Assembly (NCBI RefSeq): GCF_014641635.1
Contig: NZ_BMIC01000001.1
Span: 372,001-436,000, forward strand
Direction: 5' to 3'
Length of the DNA stretch: 64,000 nt
From: Aquaticitalea lipolytica
Lineage (GTDB): Bacteria > Bacteroidota > Bacteroidia > Flavobacteriales > Flavobacteriaceae
Part shown: piece after piece, positions 17,038 to 26,555 of the stretch
Layout of the letters: every line of letters starts with the position of its first letter
Numbering within the stretch: position 1 is the first letter of the stretch
The notes under the pieces: generated by a model
Databases searched by the model: none
Seen by the model: only the letters and a program-made list of their open reading frames with translations
What the model was told of the DNA's origin: nothing
Translations under genes and position numbers: made by a program

Positions 17038-17532
17038 ATGGCATTACTCACCAAGACAGAAAAAAAATTCTGGCAACGTCATTATCGTATAGAGAAATTG
17101 GCAGATATTCCTCAAGAAATGAAAGGCATTGTGTCAATAGATTCAGATTTAGATGACGATTATCTTCTTTATGTAACCTCACGAGTATCAATCATTAGAG
17201 CTTTCGATTTAGAGAATACAGATGTTACTGATGAAGGCATAAAACTTATTAGTACTGTAAAACATGTCGAAAAATTAGAACTTAAAGGTTCTAAACAAAT
17301 TACAAATACCTGTTTGACTTACATTAATAATTTAAGAGAATTAAAACTACTCAATTTAATGAAGACCAACATATCACTGAACGACATTACGATTCTAAAA
17401 GATTTACCTAACCTAGAAGAACTTTATTTGTCTTCAGAAGAAAGCGACGAATTCAATTTTGAAAGAGTTATTCAACTTAAAGAAACACTTCCAAACTGCA
17501 AAGTATTTATTAATTATAATAGCTTCGAATAG
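17038..17532 (+). CDS. Leucine-rich-repeat-like protein
   Basis: 164 residues, no signal peptide, so cytosolic. Several LRR-like units of the form LxxLxLxxTxITxxxLxxL are seen (AFDLENTDVTDEGIKLI, LELKGSKQITNTCLTYI, LNLMKTNISLNDITIL, LEELYLSSEE). LRR proteins bind other proteins; no enzyme domain is attached. The N-terminus (TKTEKKFWQRHYRIEKLADI) is charged and unassigned. Stands alone between small secreted genes and an AraC-type regulator. Confidence 0.72.
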   Translation: MALLTKTEKKFWQRHYRIEKLADIPQEMKGIVSIDSDLDDDYLLYVTSRVSIIRAFDLENTDVTDEGIKLISTVKHVEKLELKGSKQITNTCLTYINNLRELKLLNLMKTNISLNDITILKDLPNLEELYLSSEESDEFNFERVIQLKETLPNCKVFINYNSFE

Positions 17533-17603
17533 CTTAATTTATTCAATAAAAGTGAAGTGTTTTAAAAGAAAAACATTATTTTTCTTTCTACTAAAAGACA
17601 ATA

Positions 17604-18407
17604 ATGAATCTTACGTATTTCGATAATAATAAAATACCACATATAGTAGAAGAATACTTTGAGTTATCTTTTTCAGATTCGTCAGTTCCATTTCAGTCTT
17701 TAATTTTACCATTAGAGTTTACTAACATAACTCATATAATAAAAGGAGATCAAAAATCTGTTTTTAGAAAAAAAGAAACACAACTTGAAGATTTAATGCT
17801 ATCTGGTCAGTTTTTCAGATCTTATCAATTTATTGTAAATAGTGAATCAAAATCATTTGGTATAAGTTTTCATCCTACAGCTTTATACAAGATACTTCAA
17901 ACTGACATTTCAAAATTCGAAAACAAGCATGTGCTATTAAAAGATTATAATACAGACTTTTATAATTCAATTAGCACAGTTTTAAAATCCAGTAATTCTT
18001 CTAAAAAAATTTCACAAAAGCTAAGCGTTTTTTTTGGCACTTATCCTTTAAAAACCGACAAAAATACAGAGCATATTGATAATGCTATAAAGCAAATTAA
18101 AGCTAAAGAAGGGTTACTAAATGTTGGCGAAATAGTAGATGAGTTATTAATTTCGCAAAAAACTTTAGAAACACAATTCAAAAAAATAGTTGGCTTAACT
18201 CCTGGTAAGTATATACGTAAATATCGCTTTTTAAAATTGATGAAAAAGTATCAAAGCCAAGTAATAAATCTAAAAGATTTAATTTATATGTATAACTATT
18301 ATGACCAATCACATTTCACAAAAGACTTCACTTTATTTATGAAAGAAACTCCAAAAGCTTATTTCAAAAAGGAGTATCCACTTATTAAAAAATATTTAAA
18401 AGAATAA
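17604..18407 (+). CDS. AraC-family transcription regulator
   Basis: 267 residues. The C-terminal 100 residues form an AraC-type double helix-turn-helix (GEIVDELLISQKTLETQFKKIVGLTPGKYIRKYRF, then YYDQSHFTKDFTLFMKETPKAYFKK). The N-terminal part resembles the ligand domain found in flavobacterial AraC proteins with a DUF6597-like beginning (SVPFQSLILPLEFTNITHII). The target is not evident; the nearest downstream gene is the acyl-CoA ligase behind a terminator. Confidence 0.88.
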   Translation: MNLTYFDNNKIPHIVEEYFELSFSDSSVPFQSLILPLEFTNITHIIKGDQKSVFRKKETQLEDLMLSGQFFRSYQFIVNSESKSFGISFHPTALYKILQTDISKFENKHVLLKDYNTDFYNSISTVLKSSNSSKKISQKLSVFFGTYPLKTDKNTEHIDNAIKQIKAKEGLLNVGEIVDELLISQKTLETQFKKIVGLTPGKYIRKYRFLKLMKKYQSQVINLKDLIYMYNYYDQSHFTKDFTLFMKETPKAYFKKEYPLIKKYLKE

Positions 18408-18578
18408 TAATTACGATTTTTTACAATACTATCCTTTTTATTGTACTTAATTTTAAACTGAATAAAAAAAACCTTAAATAAACTTAATTATAAGGGTTAT
18501 AAAAGTTTTATTTATTAGTTATTAGTTAGTTATTAATAGGGTTTTGGTTATATTTATTCAACAAATATTCCCGAATCG

Positions 18579-18611
18579 AAGGAGCTGCAAACATTTGCAG
18601 CTCCTTTTTTG
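18579..18611 (+). terminator. Intrinsic terminator before acyl-CoA ligase gene
   Basis: Thirteen-base perfect stem (AAGGAGCTGCAAA / TTTGCAGCTCCTT) with a 2-base gap at the loop and a T tract. It is about 170 bases after the AraC-type stop, so the intervening AT-rich sequence is either a long 3' tail or a small separate transcript. Confidence 0.85.
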
Positions 18612-18675
18612 TTCTTTCGTTTGAAAATCGTCTTTAATTTCATATTTTGCAGCACTTCAAAACTCTTACTAACTA

Positions 18676-20448
18676 ATGACAGACATTACCAGAATCTTTG
18701 ATTTTCCATATTATCAACTAGAAAAATTCAATTTAAAAAAGGCGTTTACCACTAAATATAATGGGAAATGGCATTCTATTTCATCACAAGAATATGTAAA
18801 TCAAGCCAACGCAATAAGTAGAGGTTTACTGCGATTAGGAGTACAACCTAATGATAAAATAGCAATCATTTCTAGCACAAATAGAACCGAATGGAACATT
18901 TTAGATATTGGTATTTTACAAATTGGAGCTCAAAATGCTCCAATATATCCTACCATTTCTGAAGAAGATTACGAGTACATATTAAATCACTCTGAAGCTG
19001 TTTATTGTTTTGTTTCAGATATGGAAGTATTAATAAAGCTTAATGCTATAAAAGGTAATACTAAATTAAAAGGAGTTTATACGTTTGATGATATTTCTGG
19101 AGAAAAAAATTGGAAAGAGGTTTTAGAACTTGGAAAAGACAAAAACAATCAAGACGAAGTTGAAGCAAGAAAAAATGCAGTAAAACCAAGTGATTTAGCC
19201 ACTTTAATTTATACATCAGGAACAACAGGAACACCAAAAGGTGTTATGCTGTCACATAGCAATTTAGTATCTAATGTTTTAGATAGTGAAAAACGCGTTC
19301 CGTTTGATTATGGTAAATCTAAAGCATTGAGTTTTCTACCAGTTTGTCATGTTTTTGAACGAATGATACTTTACTTATATCAATTTTGTGGTGTAGAAAT
19401 ATATTTTGCAGAATCAATTGAAAAGATGAGTGAAAATCTAGCTGAAATTAAACCAAATGTTATGACAGCTGTTCCTCGCTTATATGAAAAAGTGTATGAT
19501 AAAATCATAGCAAAAGGAAGCGACCTTACAGGAATTAAAAAAACACTTTTCTTTTGGGCAGTTAATTTAGGTTTAAAATATGAGCCTTATGGAGCTAATG
19601 GATGGTGGTACGAACTACAACTTAAATTGGCAAGAAAATTAATTTTCAGTAAATGGAAAGCTGGTTTAGGCGGAAATTTAGATTTAATGGTATCTGGTAG
19701 TGCAGCATTACAACCTCGTTTAACCAGAACCTTTGCTGCGGCACAAATGCCAATTATGGAAGGATATGGACTTACTGAAACATCGCCAGTAATTTCTGTA
19801 AACGATCAACGCAATGGAGGTTTTAGAATTGGTACTGTTGGTCGTGTTATAGATAATGTAGAAGTTAAAATTGCTGAAGACGGTGAAATATTAGTGAAAG
19901 GTCCTAACATCATGCAAGGCTATTATAAAGACCCTGAAAAAACTGCAGAAGTAATGACAGGTGACTATTTCCATACAGGTGATATAGGTGAAGTAAGTTC
20001 AGATGGCTTTTTAAAAATTACTGACCGCAAAAAAGAAATGTTTAAAACATCAGGCGGAAAATATGTGTCTCCTGCATTAATCGAAAATCAATTTAAACAA
20101 TCTCAATTTATTGAGCAAGTAATGGTTATTGGTGAAGGCGAAAAAATGCCAGCTGCACTAATTCAACCAAATTTTGAATTTATAAAAGATTGGATTAAAC
20201 GAAAAAACAAAAATATCAAAACGGACAATGCTTCAATTATTTCATCTGAAGAAGTTAAGAATCGTATTCAAAAAGAAATAGACTACGCTAACACTCATTT
20301 TGGAAAGTGGGAGCAAGTTAAAAAATTCGAGCTAACACCAGATATTTGGTCAATAGATGATGGTCATCTTACTCCTACTATGAAAATGAAACGAAAAATC
20401 ATAAAAGAGAAATATCATAATCTTATCGAAAAAATATATCGCTCATAA
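18676..20448 (+). CDS. Long-chain fatty-acid--CoA ligase (AMP-binding)
   Basis: 590 residues. Activates fatty acids to acyl-CoA through an acyl-adenylate. Visible are the P-loop-like AMP motif (LIYTSGTTGTPKGVMLSHSNL), the GYGLTETSPV motif, the TGD/DRKKEMFKTSGGKYVSP hinge, and a C-terminal domain ending before a conserved lysine region (LTPTMKMKRKII). Length and motifs match the long-chain FadD/FAA1 group. It lies just before the MarR-fadNAE genes, with its own terminator at 20457, so it is a separate unit of the same pathway. Confidence 0.94.
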   Translation: MTDITRIFDFPYYQLEKFNLKKAFTTKYNGKWHSISSQEYVNQANAISRGLLRLGVQPNDKIAIISSTNRTEWNILDIGILQIGAQNAPIYPTISEEDYEYILNHSEAVYCFVSDMEVLIKLNAIKGNTKLKGVYTFDDISGEKNWKEVLELGKDKNNQDEVEARKNAVKPSDLATLIYTSGTTGTPKGVMLSHSNLVSNVLDSEKRVPFDYGKSKALSFLPVCHVFERMILYLYQFCGVEIYFAESIEKMSENLAEIKPNVMTAVPRLYEKVYDKIIAKGSDLTGIKKTLFFWAVNLGLKYEPYGANGWWYELQLKLARKLIFSKWKAGLGGNLDLMVSGSAALQPRLTRTFAAAQMPIMEGYGLTETSPVISVNDQRNGGFRIGTVGRVIDNVEVKIAEDGEILVKGPNIMQGYYKDPEKTAEVMTGDYFHTGDIGEVSSDGFLKITDRKKEMFKTSGGKYVSPALIENQFKQSQFIEQVMVIGEGEKMPAALIQPNFEFIKDWIKRKNKNIKTDNASIISSEEVKNRIQKEIDYANTHFGKWEQVKKFELTPDIWSIDDGHLTPTMKMKRKIIKEKYHNLIEKIYRS

Positions 20449-20456
20449 TATCTTAT

Positions 20457-20483
20457 CTCCTTATTCTTTTAAGGAGTTTTTTT
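20457..20483 (+). terminator. Intrinsic terminator after acyl-CoA ligase gene
   Basis: Seven-base stem (CTCCTTA / TAAGGAG) followed by a T7 tract, nine bases after the stop. Confidence 0.8.
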
Positions 20484-20508
20484 GTCTTTAAATCTTAGTT
20501 AATTTTTT

Positions 20509-20538
20509 AAAATTTATTATGCGTGCATAATAAATTTT
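20509..20538. promoter_or_regulatory. Palindromic operator before MarR gene
   Basis: A perfect inverted repeat: 14-base arms (20509-20522 and 20525-20538, core TTATTATGC / GCATAATAA) around a GT centre. It lies just upstream of the -7 element at 20541, over the expected -33 region, as expected for a repressor site. The gene behind encodes a MarR regulator, the likely binder. Confidence 0.8.
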
Positions 20539-20540
20539 TG

Positions 20541-20548
20541 TATATTTG
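20541..20548 (+). promoter_or_regulatory. -7 element of the marR-fadNAE operon
   Basis: TATATTTG matches TAnnTTTG, 20 bases before the ATG at 20568 and three bases after the palindromic operator. Confidence 0.65.
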
Positions 20549-20567
20549 ACTTTCCAAAAAATATACA

Positions 20568-21023
20568 ATGAAAGACAAAACCATCGACTACGTACTGAGA
20601 ACCACATGGTTAGCTGTTACAAAAATGTACAACGAAGAAGCAGCAAAGTTCGAAAGTACTATGGCAACTGGTTTTGCTTTGCTTAGTATTGACCCAGAAA
20701 AAGGAACACCATCAACATCACTTGGCCCAAAAATGGGAATGGAAGCTACTAGCCTATCTCGTACGCTTAAAATGATGGAAGAACGCGGATTAATTATTAG
20801 AAAACCTAATCCTGAAGATGGTCGTGGAGTATTAATTTTTCTTACCGATTTTGGTAAAGAAAAAAGAGCTTACTCTAGAGAAAAAGTTTTAACATTCAAT
20901 GACACTATTAAAAATAGTATCTCAAAAGAGAAATTAGATAATTTTTATGAAGTAGCTGAAGTCATAAATAATATGATATCAAATAAAAACATATACACTC
21001 AAAAAGAACATAGTTTAAAATAA
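20568..21023 (+). CDS. MarR-family regulator of fatty-acid degradation
   Basis: 151 residues; winged-helix MarR fold with the recognition helix region MGMEATSLSRTLKMMEERGLI and the wing RKPNPEDGRGVLIFLTDFG. Its stop is one base before the fadN-like start, so it is the first gene of the beta-oxidation operon. A perfect palindrome overlaps its promoter, so it likely represses itself and the operon and is released by an acyl-CoA; ligand identity is inference from the operon. Confidence 0.9.
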   Translation: MKDKTIDYVLRTTWLAVTKMYNEEAAKFESTMATGFALLSIDPEKGTPSTSLGPKMGMEATSLSRTLKMMEERGLIIRKPNPEDGRGVLIFLTDFGKEKRAYSREKVLTFNDTIKNSISKEKLDNFYEVAEVINNMISNKNIYTQKEHSLK

Positions 21024-21024
21024 T

Positions 21025-23433
21025 ATGAGCACACGCAGAATTAAAAAAATAGCAATTATTGGTTCCGGAATTATGGGAAGTGGTATTGCATGTCATTTCG
21101 CTAATATTGGTGTTGACGTGCTATTACTAGACATCGTACCTAGAGACCTTAATGATGCTGAAAAAGCTAAAGGGTTAACTTTAGAACATAAATCGGTAAG
21201 AAATCGTATTGTGAACGATTCACTTACTGCTTCATTAAAATCTAAACCTTCACCAATTTATCATCAATCTTTTGCAAGTAGAATTACTACAGGTAATCTT
21301 GAAGATGATATTGCAAAAGTAAAAGATGTCGATTGGATTATGGAAGTTGTTGTTGAGCGACTTGACATTAAACAACAAGTGTTTGAAAAACTTGAAAAAC
21401 ACAGAACTCCAGGTACATTAATCACATCTAACACATCTGGAATTCCTATTCATTTTATGAGCGAAGGTCGTAGTGAAGATTTCCAAAAACATTTTTGTGG
21501 AACACACTTTTTTAACCCAGCACGTTACTTAAAATTATTCGAAATCATACCAGGACCAAAAACTGATGCTTCTGTATTAGAGTTTTTAAATGGTTATGGC
21601 GAACAATTTCTAGGTAAAACATCTGTTGTTGCTAAAGATACACCAGCATTTATAGGTAATCGTATTGGAATATTCAGTATCCAAAGTTTATTTCATGCAG
21701 TTAAAGATTTAGACTTAACTATAGAAGAAGTTGATAAACTATCTGGACCAGTTATTGGTCGTCCAAAATCTGCAACATTCCGTACTGTTGATGTTGTTGG
21801 ATTAGACACTTTAGTTCATGTAGCAAACGGAATTAGAGAAAACTGTCCAAATGACGAACGTAAAGAGTTATTTGTTTTACCAGATTTTATTAATAAAATG
21901 ATGGAAAACAAATGGTTAGGAAGCAAAACAGGACAAGGTTTTTATAAATTAGTTAGAAATGCAGATGGATCTAAAGACATTTTATCTTTAGACTTGAATA
22001 CTTTAGAATACAGAGCTAATAAAAGAGCAAGCTTTGCAACTTTAGAACTAACTAAAACGATTGATAAAGTAGTAGATCGTTTTAAAGTATTGGTTTCTGG
22101 TAAGGATAAAGCTGGTGAATTTTACCGCAAGAGTTTTGCAGCATTATTTGCTTATGTTTCAAATCGTATTCCAGAAATTACTGATGAATTATACAAAATA
22201 GATGATGCCATGAAAGCAGGATTTGGTTGGGAGCATGGTCCTTTTCAAATTTGGGATGCTATTGGTGTAGAAAAAGGTATAGAAATAATGAAAGCTGAAG
22301 GTTTAGAACCAGCAGCTTGGGTTAACGATATGCTAGCATCAGGAAACAAATCTTTCTATTCTATAAAAGATGGAGCAACTTACTTTTATGATATTCCTAA
22401 AAAGGCACAAGAAAAAATTCCTGGTCAAGATTCATTTATCATACTAGATAATATTAGAAAATCAAACGAAGTTTGGAAAAACTCTGGTGTAGTAGTTGAA
22501 GATTTAGGTGATGGTATTCTTAATGTAGAATTCCAATCTAAAATGAATACTATTGGAGGAGATGTTTTAGCTGGATTAAATAAGGCCGTTGATTTAGCCG
22601 AAAAAGATTTCGCGGGATTAGTTGTAGGTAATCAAGCAGCAAACTTTTCTGTTGGTGCTAATATTGGGATGATTTTTATGATGGCTGCAGAGCAAGAATA
22701 TGACGAGCTTAATATGGCAATCAAATATTTCCAAGATACAATGATGCGTATGCGTTATTCATCAATCCCAACAATTTCTGCTCCTCACGGAATGGCTCTA
22801 GGTGGTGGTTGTGAGTTATCATTACACGCTGATAAAGTTGTAGCAGCTGCAGAAACTTATATGGGACTTGTAGAGTTTGGTGTAGGTGTTATTCCAGGTG
22901 GTGGAGGTTCTAAAGAAATGGCTTTAAGAGCTCAAGATACTTTCAGAAAAGGTGATGTAGAGTTAAATACACTTCAAGAGTATTTCTTAACTATAGGTAT
23001 GGCAAAAGTATCAACTTCTGCTTATGAAGCATTTGATTTAGGTGTTCTTCAAAAAGGAAAAGATGTCGTTGTTGTTAATAAAGACAGACAAATTGCAGTA
23101 GCCAAAGCACATGCAAAATTAATGGCAGATGCTGGTTATACGCAACCTGTTAAACGAAATGATATAAAAGTACTTGGTAAACAAGCATTAGGAATGTTTT
23201 TAGTAGGTACTGACTCAATGAAAGACAGTAAATACATATCAGAACATGATATGAAAATTGCGAATAAGTTAGCTTACGTGATGGCTGGAGGTGATTTATC
23301 AGAGCCGACACTTGTTAACGAACAGTATTTATTGGATTTAGAACGTGAAGCTTTCTTATCGCTTTGTACAGAAAGAAAGACTTTAGAGCGTATTCAACAC
23401 ATGTTAAAAACCGGAAAACCGTTAAGAAATTAA
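21025..23433 (+). CDS. fadN: 3-hydroxyacyl-CoA dehydrogenase / enoyl-CoA hydratase (FadN-type)
   Basis: 802 residues, bifunctional beta-oxidation enzyme. The NAD-binding dehydrogenase comes first (IIGSGIMGSGIACHFANIGVDVLLLDI, then HFFNPARYLKLFEIIPG with catalytic His), the hydratase/crotonase domain last (SAPHGMALGGGCELSLHAD, GLVEFGVGVIPGGGG with the two usual acidic/oxyanion regions). This order is reversed relative to E. coli FadB/FadJ and matches Bacillus FadN. The order marR-fadN-fadA-fadE copies the Bacillus fadNAE operon with a regulator added. Thiolase follows four bases later. Confidence 0.94.
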   Translation: MSTRRIKKIAIIGSGIMGSGIACHFANIGVDVLLLDIVPRDLNDAEKAKGLTLEHKSVRNRIVNDSLTASLKSKPSPIYHQSFASRITTGNLEDDIAKVKDVDWIMEVVVERLDIKQQVFEKLEKHRTPGTLITSNTSGIPIHFMSEGRSEDFQKHFCGTHFFNPARYLKLFEIIPGPKTDASVLEFLNGYGEQFLGKTSVVAKDTPAFIGNRIGIFSIQSLFHAVKDLDLTIEEVDKLSGPVIGRPKSATFRTVDVVGLDTLVHVANGIRENCPNDERKELFVLPDFINKMMENKWLGSKTGQGFYKLVRNADGSKDILSLDLNTLEYRANKRASFATLELTKTIDKVVDRFKVLVSGKDKAGEFYRKSFAALFAYVSNRIPEITDELYKIDDAMKAGFGWEHGPFQIWDAIGVEKGIEIMKAEGLEPAAWVNDMLASGNKSFYSIKDGATYFYDIPKKAQEKIPGQDSFIILDNIRKSNEVWKNSGVVVEDLGDGILNVEFQSKMNTIGGDVLAGLNKAVDLAEKDFAGLVVGNQAANFSVGANIGMIFMMAAEQEYDELNMAIKYFQDTMMRMRYSSIPTISAPHGMALGGGCELSLHADKVVAAAETYMGLVEFGVGVIPGGGGSKEMALRAQDTFRKGDVELNTLQEYFLTIGMAKVSTSAYEAFDLGVLQKGKDVVVVNKDRQIAVAKAHAKLMADAGYTQPVKRNDIKVLGKQALGMFLVGTDSMKDSKYISEHDMKIANKLAYVMAGGDLSEPTLVNEQYLLDLEREAFLSLCTERKTLERIQHMLKTGKPLRN

Positions 23434-23437
23434 AAAA

Positions 23438-24628
23438 ATGAAACAAGCATATATAGTAAAAGCATACAGAACCGCAGTTGGCAAAGCACCAAAAGGCGTG
23501 TTCCGTTTTAAAAGAACTGACGAGCTAGCTGCTGAAACCATCCAGTATATGATGAAAGAGCTTCCTAATTTAGATAAGAAGCGTATTGATGATGTTATAG
23601 TTGGTAATGCTATGCCTGAAGGCTCACAAGGATTGAATATGGCTCGATTTATTTCACTAATTGGTTTAAATAGTGTAGATGTTCCTGGTGTTACAGTAAA
23701 TCGTTTTTGTGCTTCTGGTATTGAAACAATTGGTATAGCAACAGCAAAAATTCAAGCTGGAATGGCAGATTGCATTATAGCTGGTGGAGCAGAAAGCATG
23801 AGCTCTGTGCCAATGACAGGATTTAAACCAGAGTTAAATTACGACACAGTTAAAGCTGGTCATGAAGATTATTATTGGGGAATGGGTAACACTGCTGAAG
23901 CGGTTGCAAACCAATTTAAAGTATCTCGCGAAGACCAAGATGAATTTGCATATAACTCTCATATGAAAGCTTTAAGAGCTCAAGCTGAAGATAGATTCAA
24001 AAATCAAATCGTTCCTATTGAAGTAGAGCAAACTTACCTTGATGAAAATGGTAAAAAAGCAACAAAAAAATACACAGTAACTAAAGATGAAGGTCCTCGT
24101 GCAGGAACAAATCTTGAAGCACTTGCAAAACTACGTCCAGTATTTGCTGCTAACGGAAGTGTAACAGCAGGTAACTCATCACAAATGAGTGATGGAGCAG
24201 CTTTTGTAATGATTATGAGTGAAGCAATGGTTAAAGAGTTAAATCTTGAGCCAATTGCTCGATTAGTCAACTACGCTGCTGCAGGAGTTGAACCTCGTAT
24301 TATGGGAATTGGACCAGTTAAAGCAATTCCTAAAGCTTTACAACAAGCAGGTTTAAAGCAATCCGATTTAGAATTGATTGAGTTAAATGAAGCTTTCGCA
24401 TCGCAATCATTAGCTGTAATACGTGAACTGAATTTAAATCCAGATATCATCAATGTTAATGGTGGAGCCATTGCATTAGGTCATCCACTTGGTTGTACTG
24501 GATCAAAACTTTCTGTACAACTGTTTGATGAAATGCGTCAGCGTAATATGAAAGGTAAATATGGTGCTGTAACTATGTGCGTAGGTACAGGTCAAGGTGC
24601 TTGTGGAATATTTGAATTTTTAAACTAA
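23438..24628 (+). CDS. fadA: Acetyl-CoA acyltransferase (thiolase)
   Basis: 396 residues. 3-ketoacyl-CoA thiolase that releases acetyl-CoA at the end of each beta-oxidation turn. Catalytic residues are seen: nucleophilic Cys (VNRFCASGIETI), His (NGGAIALGHPLGCTGS) and the second Cys (TMCVGTGQGACG). Length is normal for the family. Lies between fadN and fadE with short gaps. Distinguishing it from an acetoacetyl-CoA thiolase rests on the operon, which favours degradation. Confidence 0.95.
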   Translation: MKQAYIVKAYRTAVGKAPKGVFRFKRTDELAAETIQYMMKELPNLDKKRIDDVIVGNAMPEGSQGLNMARFISLIGLNSVDVPGVTVNRFCASGIETIGIATAKIQAGMADCIIAGGAESMSSVPMTGFKPELNYDTVKAGHEDYYWGMGNTAEAVANQFKVSREDQDEFAYNSHMKALRAQAEDRFKNQIVPIEVEQTYLDENGKKATKKYTVTKDEGPRAGTNLEALAKLRPVFAANGSVTAGNSSQMSDGAAFVMIMSEAMVKELNLEPIARLVNYAAAGVEPRIMGIGPVKAIPKALQQAGLKQSDLELIELNEAFASQSLAVIRELNLNPDIINVNGGAIALGHPLGCTGSKLSVQLFDEMRQRNMKGKYGAVTMCVGTGQGACGIFEFLN

Positions 24629-24655
24629 TACAAAACTTAATACAACAATAAAAAA

Positions 24656-26458
24656 ATGGAAGCAACAGAAAAAGACATCTTACGTGGAGGTCAGTTCTTG
24701 GTAAAAGAAACAAAATGTGAAGACGTTTTTACTCCTGAAGATTTTAATGAGGAGCAAAAAATGATGCGTGACTCTGTAATTGAGTTTAATGATCGTGAAA
24801 TTATCCCTCATAAACCACGCTTTGAAGCAAAAGATTATGCTTTAACTGAAGAAGTAATGCGTAAAGCTGGAGAAATGGGCTTTTTAGGTGTTGCTGTTCC
24901 TGAAGCTTATGGTGGATTAGGAATGGGATTTGTTTCTACAATGATTGTATGCGAATACATATCTAGTGGAACAGGTTCTTTTAGCACTGCTTTTGGTGCT
25001 CATACAGGTATTGGTACAATGCCAATTACATTATATGGTACAGAAGAGCAAAAATTAAAATATGTACCAAAATTAGCAACAGGAGAATGGTTTGGAGCAT
25101 ATTGTTTAACTGAACCAGAAGCTGGTAGTGATGCAAATTCTGGTAAGACAACTGCTGAGCTTTCTGCTGATGGTAAATCATATAAAATTAATGGTCAAAA
25201 AATGTGGATTTCAAATGCAGGTTTCTGCAAGTTATTCATAGTATTTGCTCGTATTGAAAATGATAAAAACATTACAGGCTTCATCGTTGAAAATGACCCT
25301 TCTAATGGAATTACTTTAGGAGAAGAAGAACACAAATTAGGTATTCGTGCATCTTCAACACGTCAAGTATTCTTTAACGATACAGTGGTTCCTGTTGAAA
25401 ATATGCTATCAGAAAGAGGTAATGGTTTTAAAATTGCTATGAACGCTCTTAATGTTGGACGTATTAAATTAGCTGCTGCATGTTTAGATTCTCAAAGACG
25501 AATCACAACATCTGCTGTTCAATATGCAAACGAACGCAAACAGTTTAATACACCAATTTCAGATTTTGGAGCTATTAAATATAAGTTAGCAGAAATGGCA
25601 ACTAATGCTTATGCAGGTGAATCAGCATCATATAGAGCAGCTAAAAATATTGAAGATAGAATTGCTATGCGTGAAGCTGCTGGAAACAGTCACCAAGAAG
25701 CAGAACTTAAAGGTGTTGAAGAATATGCGATAGAATGTTCTATTTTAAAAGTTGCTGTATCAGAAGATGTACAAAACTGTGCAGATGAAGGTATCCAGAT
25801 TTTTGGTGGAATGGGCTTTTCTGAAGAAACACCAATGGAAGCTGCTTGGAGAGATGCTCGTATTGCACGTATTTACGAAGGTACAAACGAGATTAATCGT
25901 ATGCTTTCTGTTGGAATGTTAGTTAAAAAAGCAATGAAAGGCCATGTAGATTTATTAGGTCCTGCAACTGCAGTACAAAATGAACTAATGGGAATTCCTT
26001 CTTTTGACACACCAGATTATTCTGAATTATTTGCTGAAGAAAAAGAAATGATTGCAAAACTTAAGAAAGTATTCTTAATGGTTGCTGGTGCTGCTGTGCA
26101 AAAATTTGGTCCTGAACTAGATGGTCATCAACAATTACTTATTGCTGCTTCTGATATATTAATTGAAATCTATATGGCAGAATCTACAATATTAAGAACC
26201 GAGAAAAACGCTAAGCGTTTTGGTGAAAAAGAGCAAGAAATACAAATAGCTATGGCTAAATTATATTTATATAATGCAGTATCTATAGTTGAGAAAAACG
26301 GTAAAGAAAGTATTATTTCATTTGCTGAAGGCGATGAACAACGTATGATGTTAATGGGATTAAAACGTTTTGTTAAATACACAAACTATCCAGATATCGT
26401 AGATTTACGTAAAGCAATTGCTGAAAAAGTTAAAGCAGAAAATAAATACTGCTTTTAA
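24656..26458 (+). CDS. fadE: Acyl-CoA dehydrogenase
   Basis: 600 residues. FAD enzyme for the first step of beta-oxidation. The usual three-part fold is seen (N-terminal helices; beta domain with YCLTEPEAGSDANS and KMWISNAGF; C-terminal helices), with the catalytic-base/motif region RIARIYEGTNEINRMLS. The extra 200 residues at the C-terminus (from about 410) match the long acyl-CoA dehydrogenases of the Bacillus FadE type. Last gene of the operon; a bidirectional terminator follows. Confidence 0.95.
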   Translation: MEATEKDILRGGQFLVKETKCEDVFTPEDFNEEQKMMRDSVIEFNDREIIPHKPRFEAKDYALTEEVMRKAGEMGFLGVAVPEAYGGLGMGFVSTMIVCEYISSGTGSFSTAFGAHTGIGTMPITLYGTEEQKLKYVPKLATGEWFGAYCLTEPEAGSDANSGKTTAELSADGKSYKINGQKMWISNAGFCKLFIVFARIENDKNITGFIVENDPSNGITLGEEEHKLGIRASSTRQVFFNDTVVPVENMLSERGNGFKIAMNALNVGRIKLAAACLDSQRRITTSAVQYANERKQFNTPISDFGAIKYKLAEMATNAYAGESASYRAAKNIEDRIAMREAAGNSHQEAELKGVEEYAIECSILKVAVSEDVQNCADEGIQIFGGMGFSEETPMEAAWRDARIARIYEGTNEINRMLSVGMLVKKAMKGHVDLLGPATAVQNELMGIPSFDTPDYSELFAEEKEMIAKLKKVFLMVAGAAVQKFGPELDGHQQLLIAASDILIEIYMAESTILRTEKNAKRFGEKEQEIQIAMAKLYLYNAVSIVEKNGKESIISFAEGDEQRMMLMGLKRFVKYTNYPDIVDLRKAIAEKVKAENKYCF

Positions 26459-26497
26459 AGTTCCCTTTATTTATTAAATAGTTAATTAGTAGCAAAC

Positions 26498-26533
26498 AAA
26501 AAGCCAATTCATTTAATTGAATTGGCTTTTTAA
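26498..26533. terminator. Bidirectional terminator between fadE and T9SS gene
   Basis: Fourteen-base perfect stem (AAAAAGCCAATTCA / TGAATTGGCTTTTT) with a 6-base loop. It has T tracts in both directions and lies between convergent genes. Confidence 0.9.
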
Positions 26534-26555
26534 ATATGAAAAAGTTAGAGGAATT

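Noticed and set aside
18500-18545. Short tandem TTATTAG repeats as an attachment site or CRISPR remnant
   Set aside because: Units are short, irregular and AT-rich, with no spacers, integrase or cas genes nearby.
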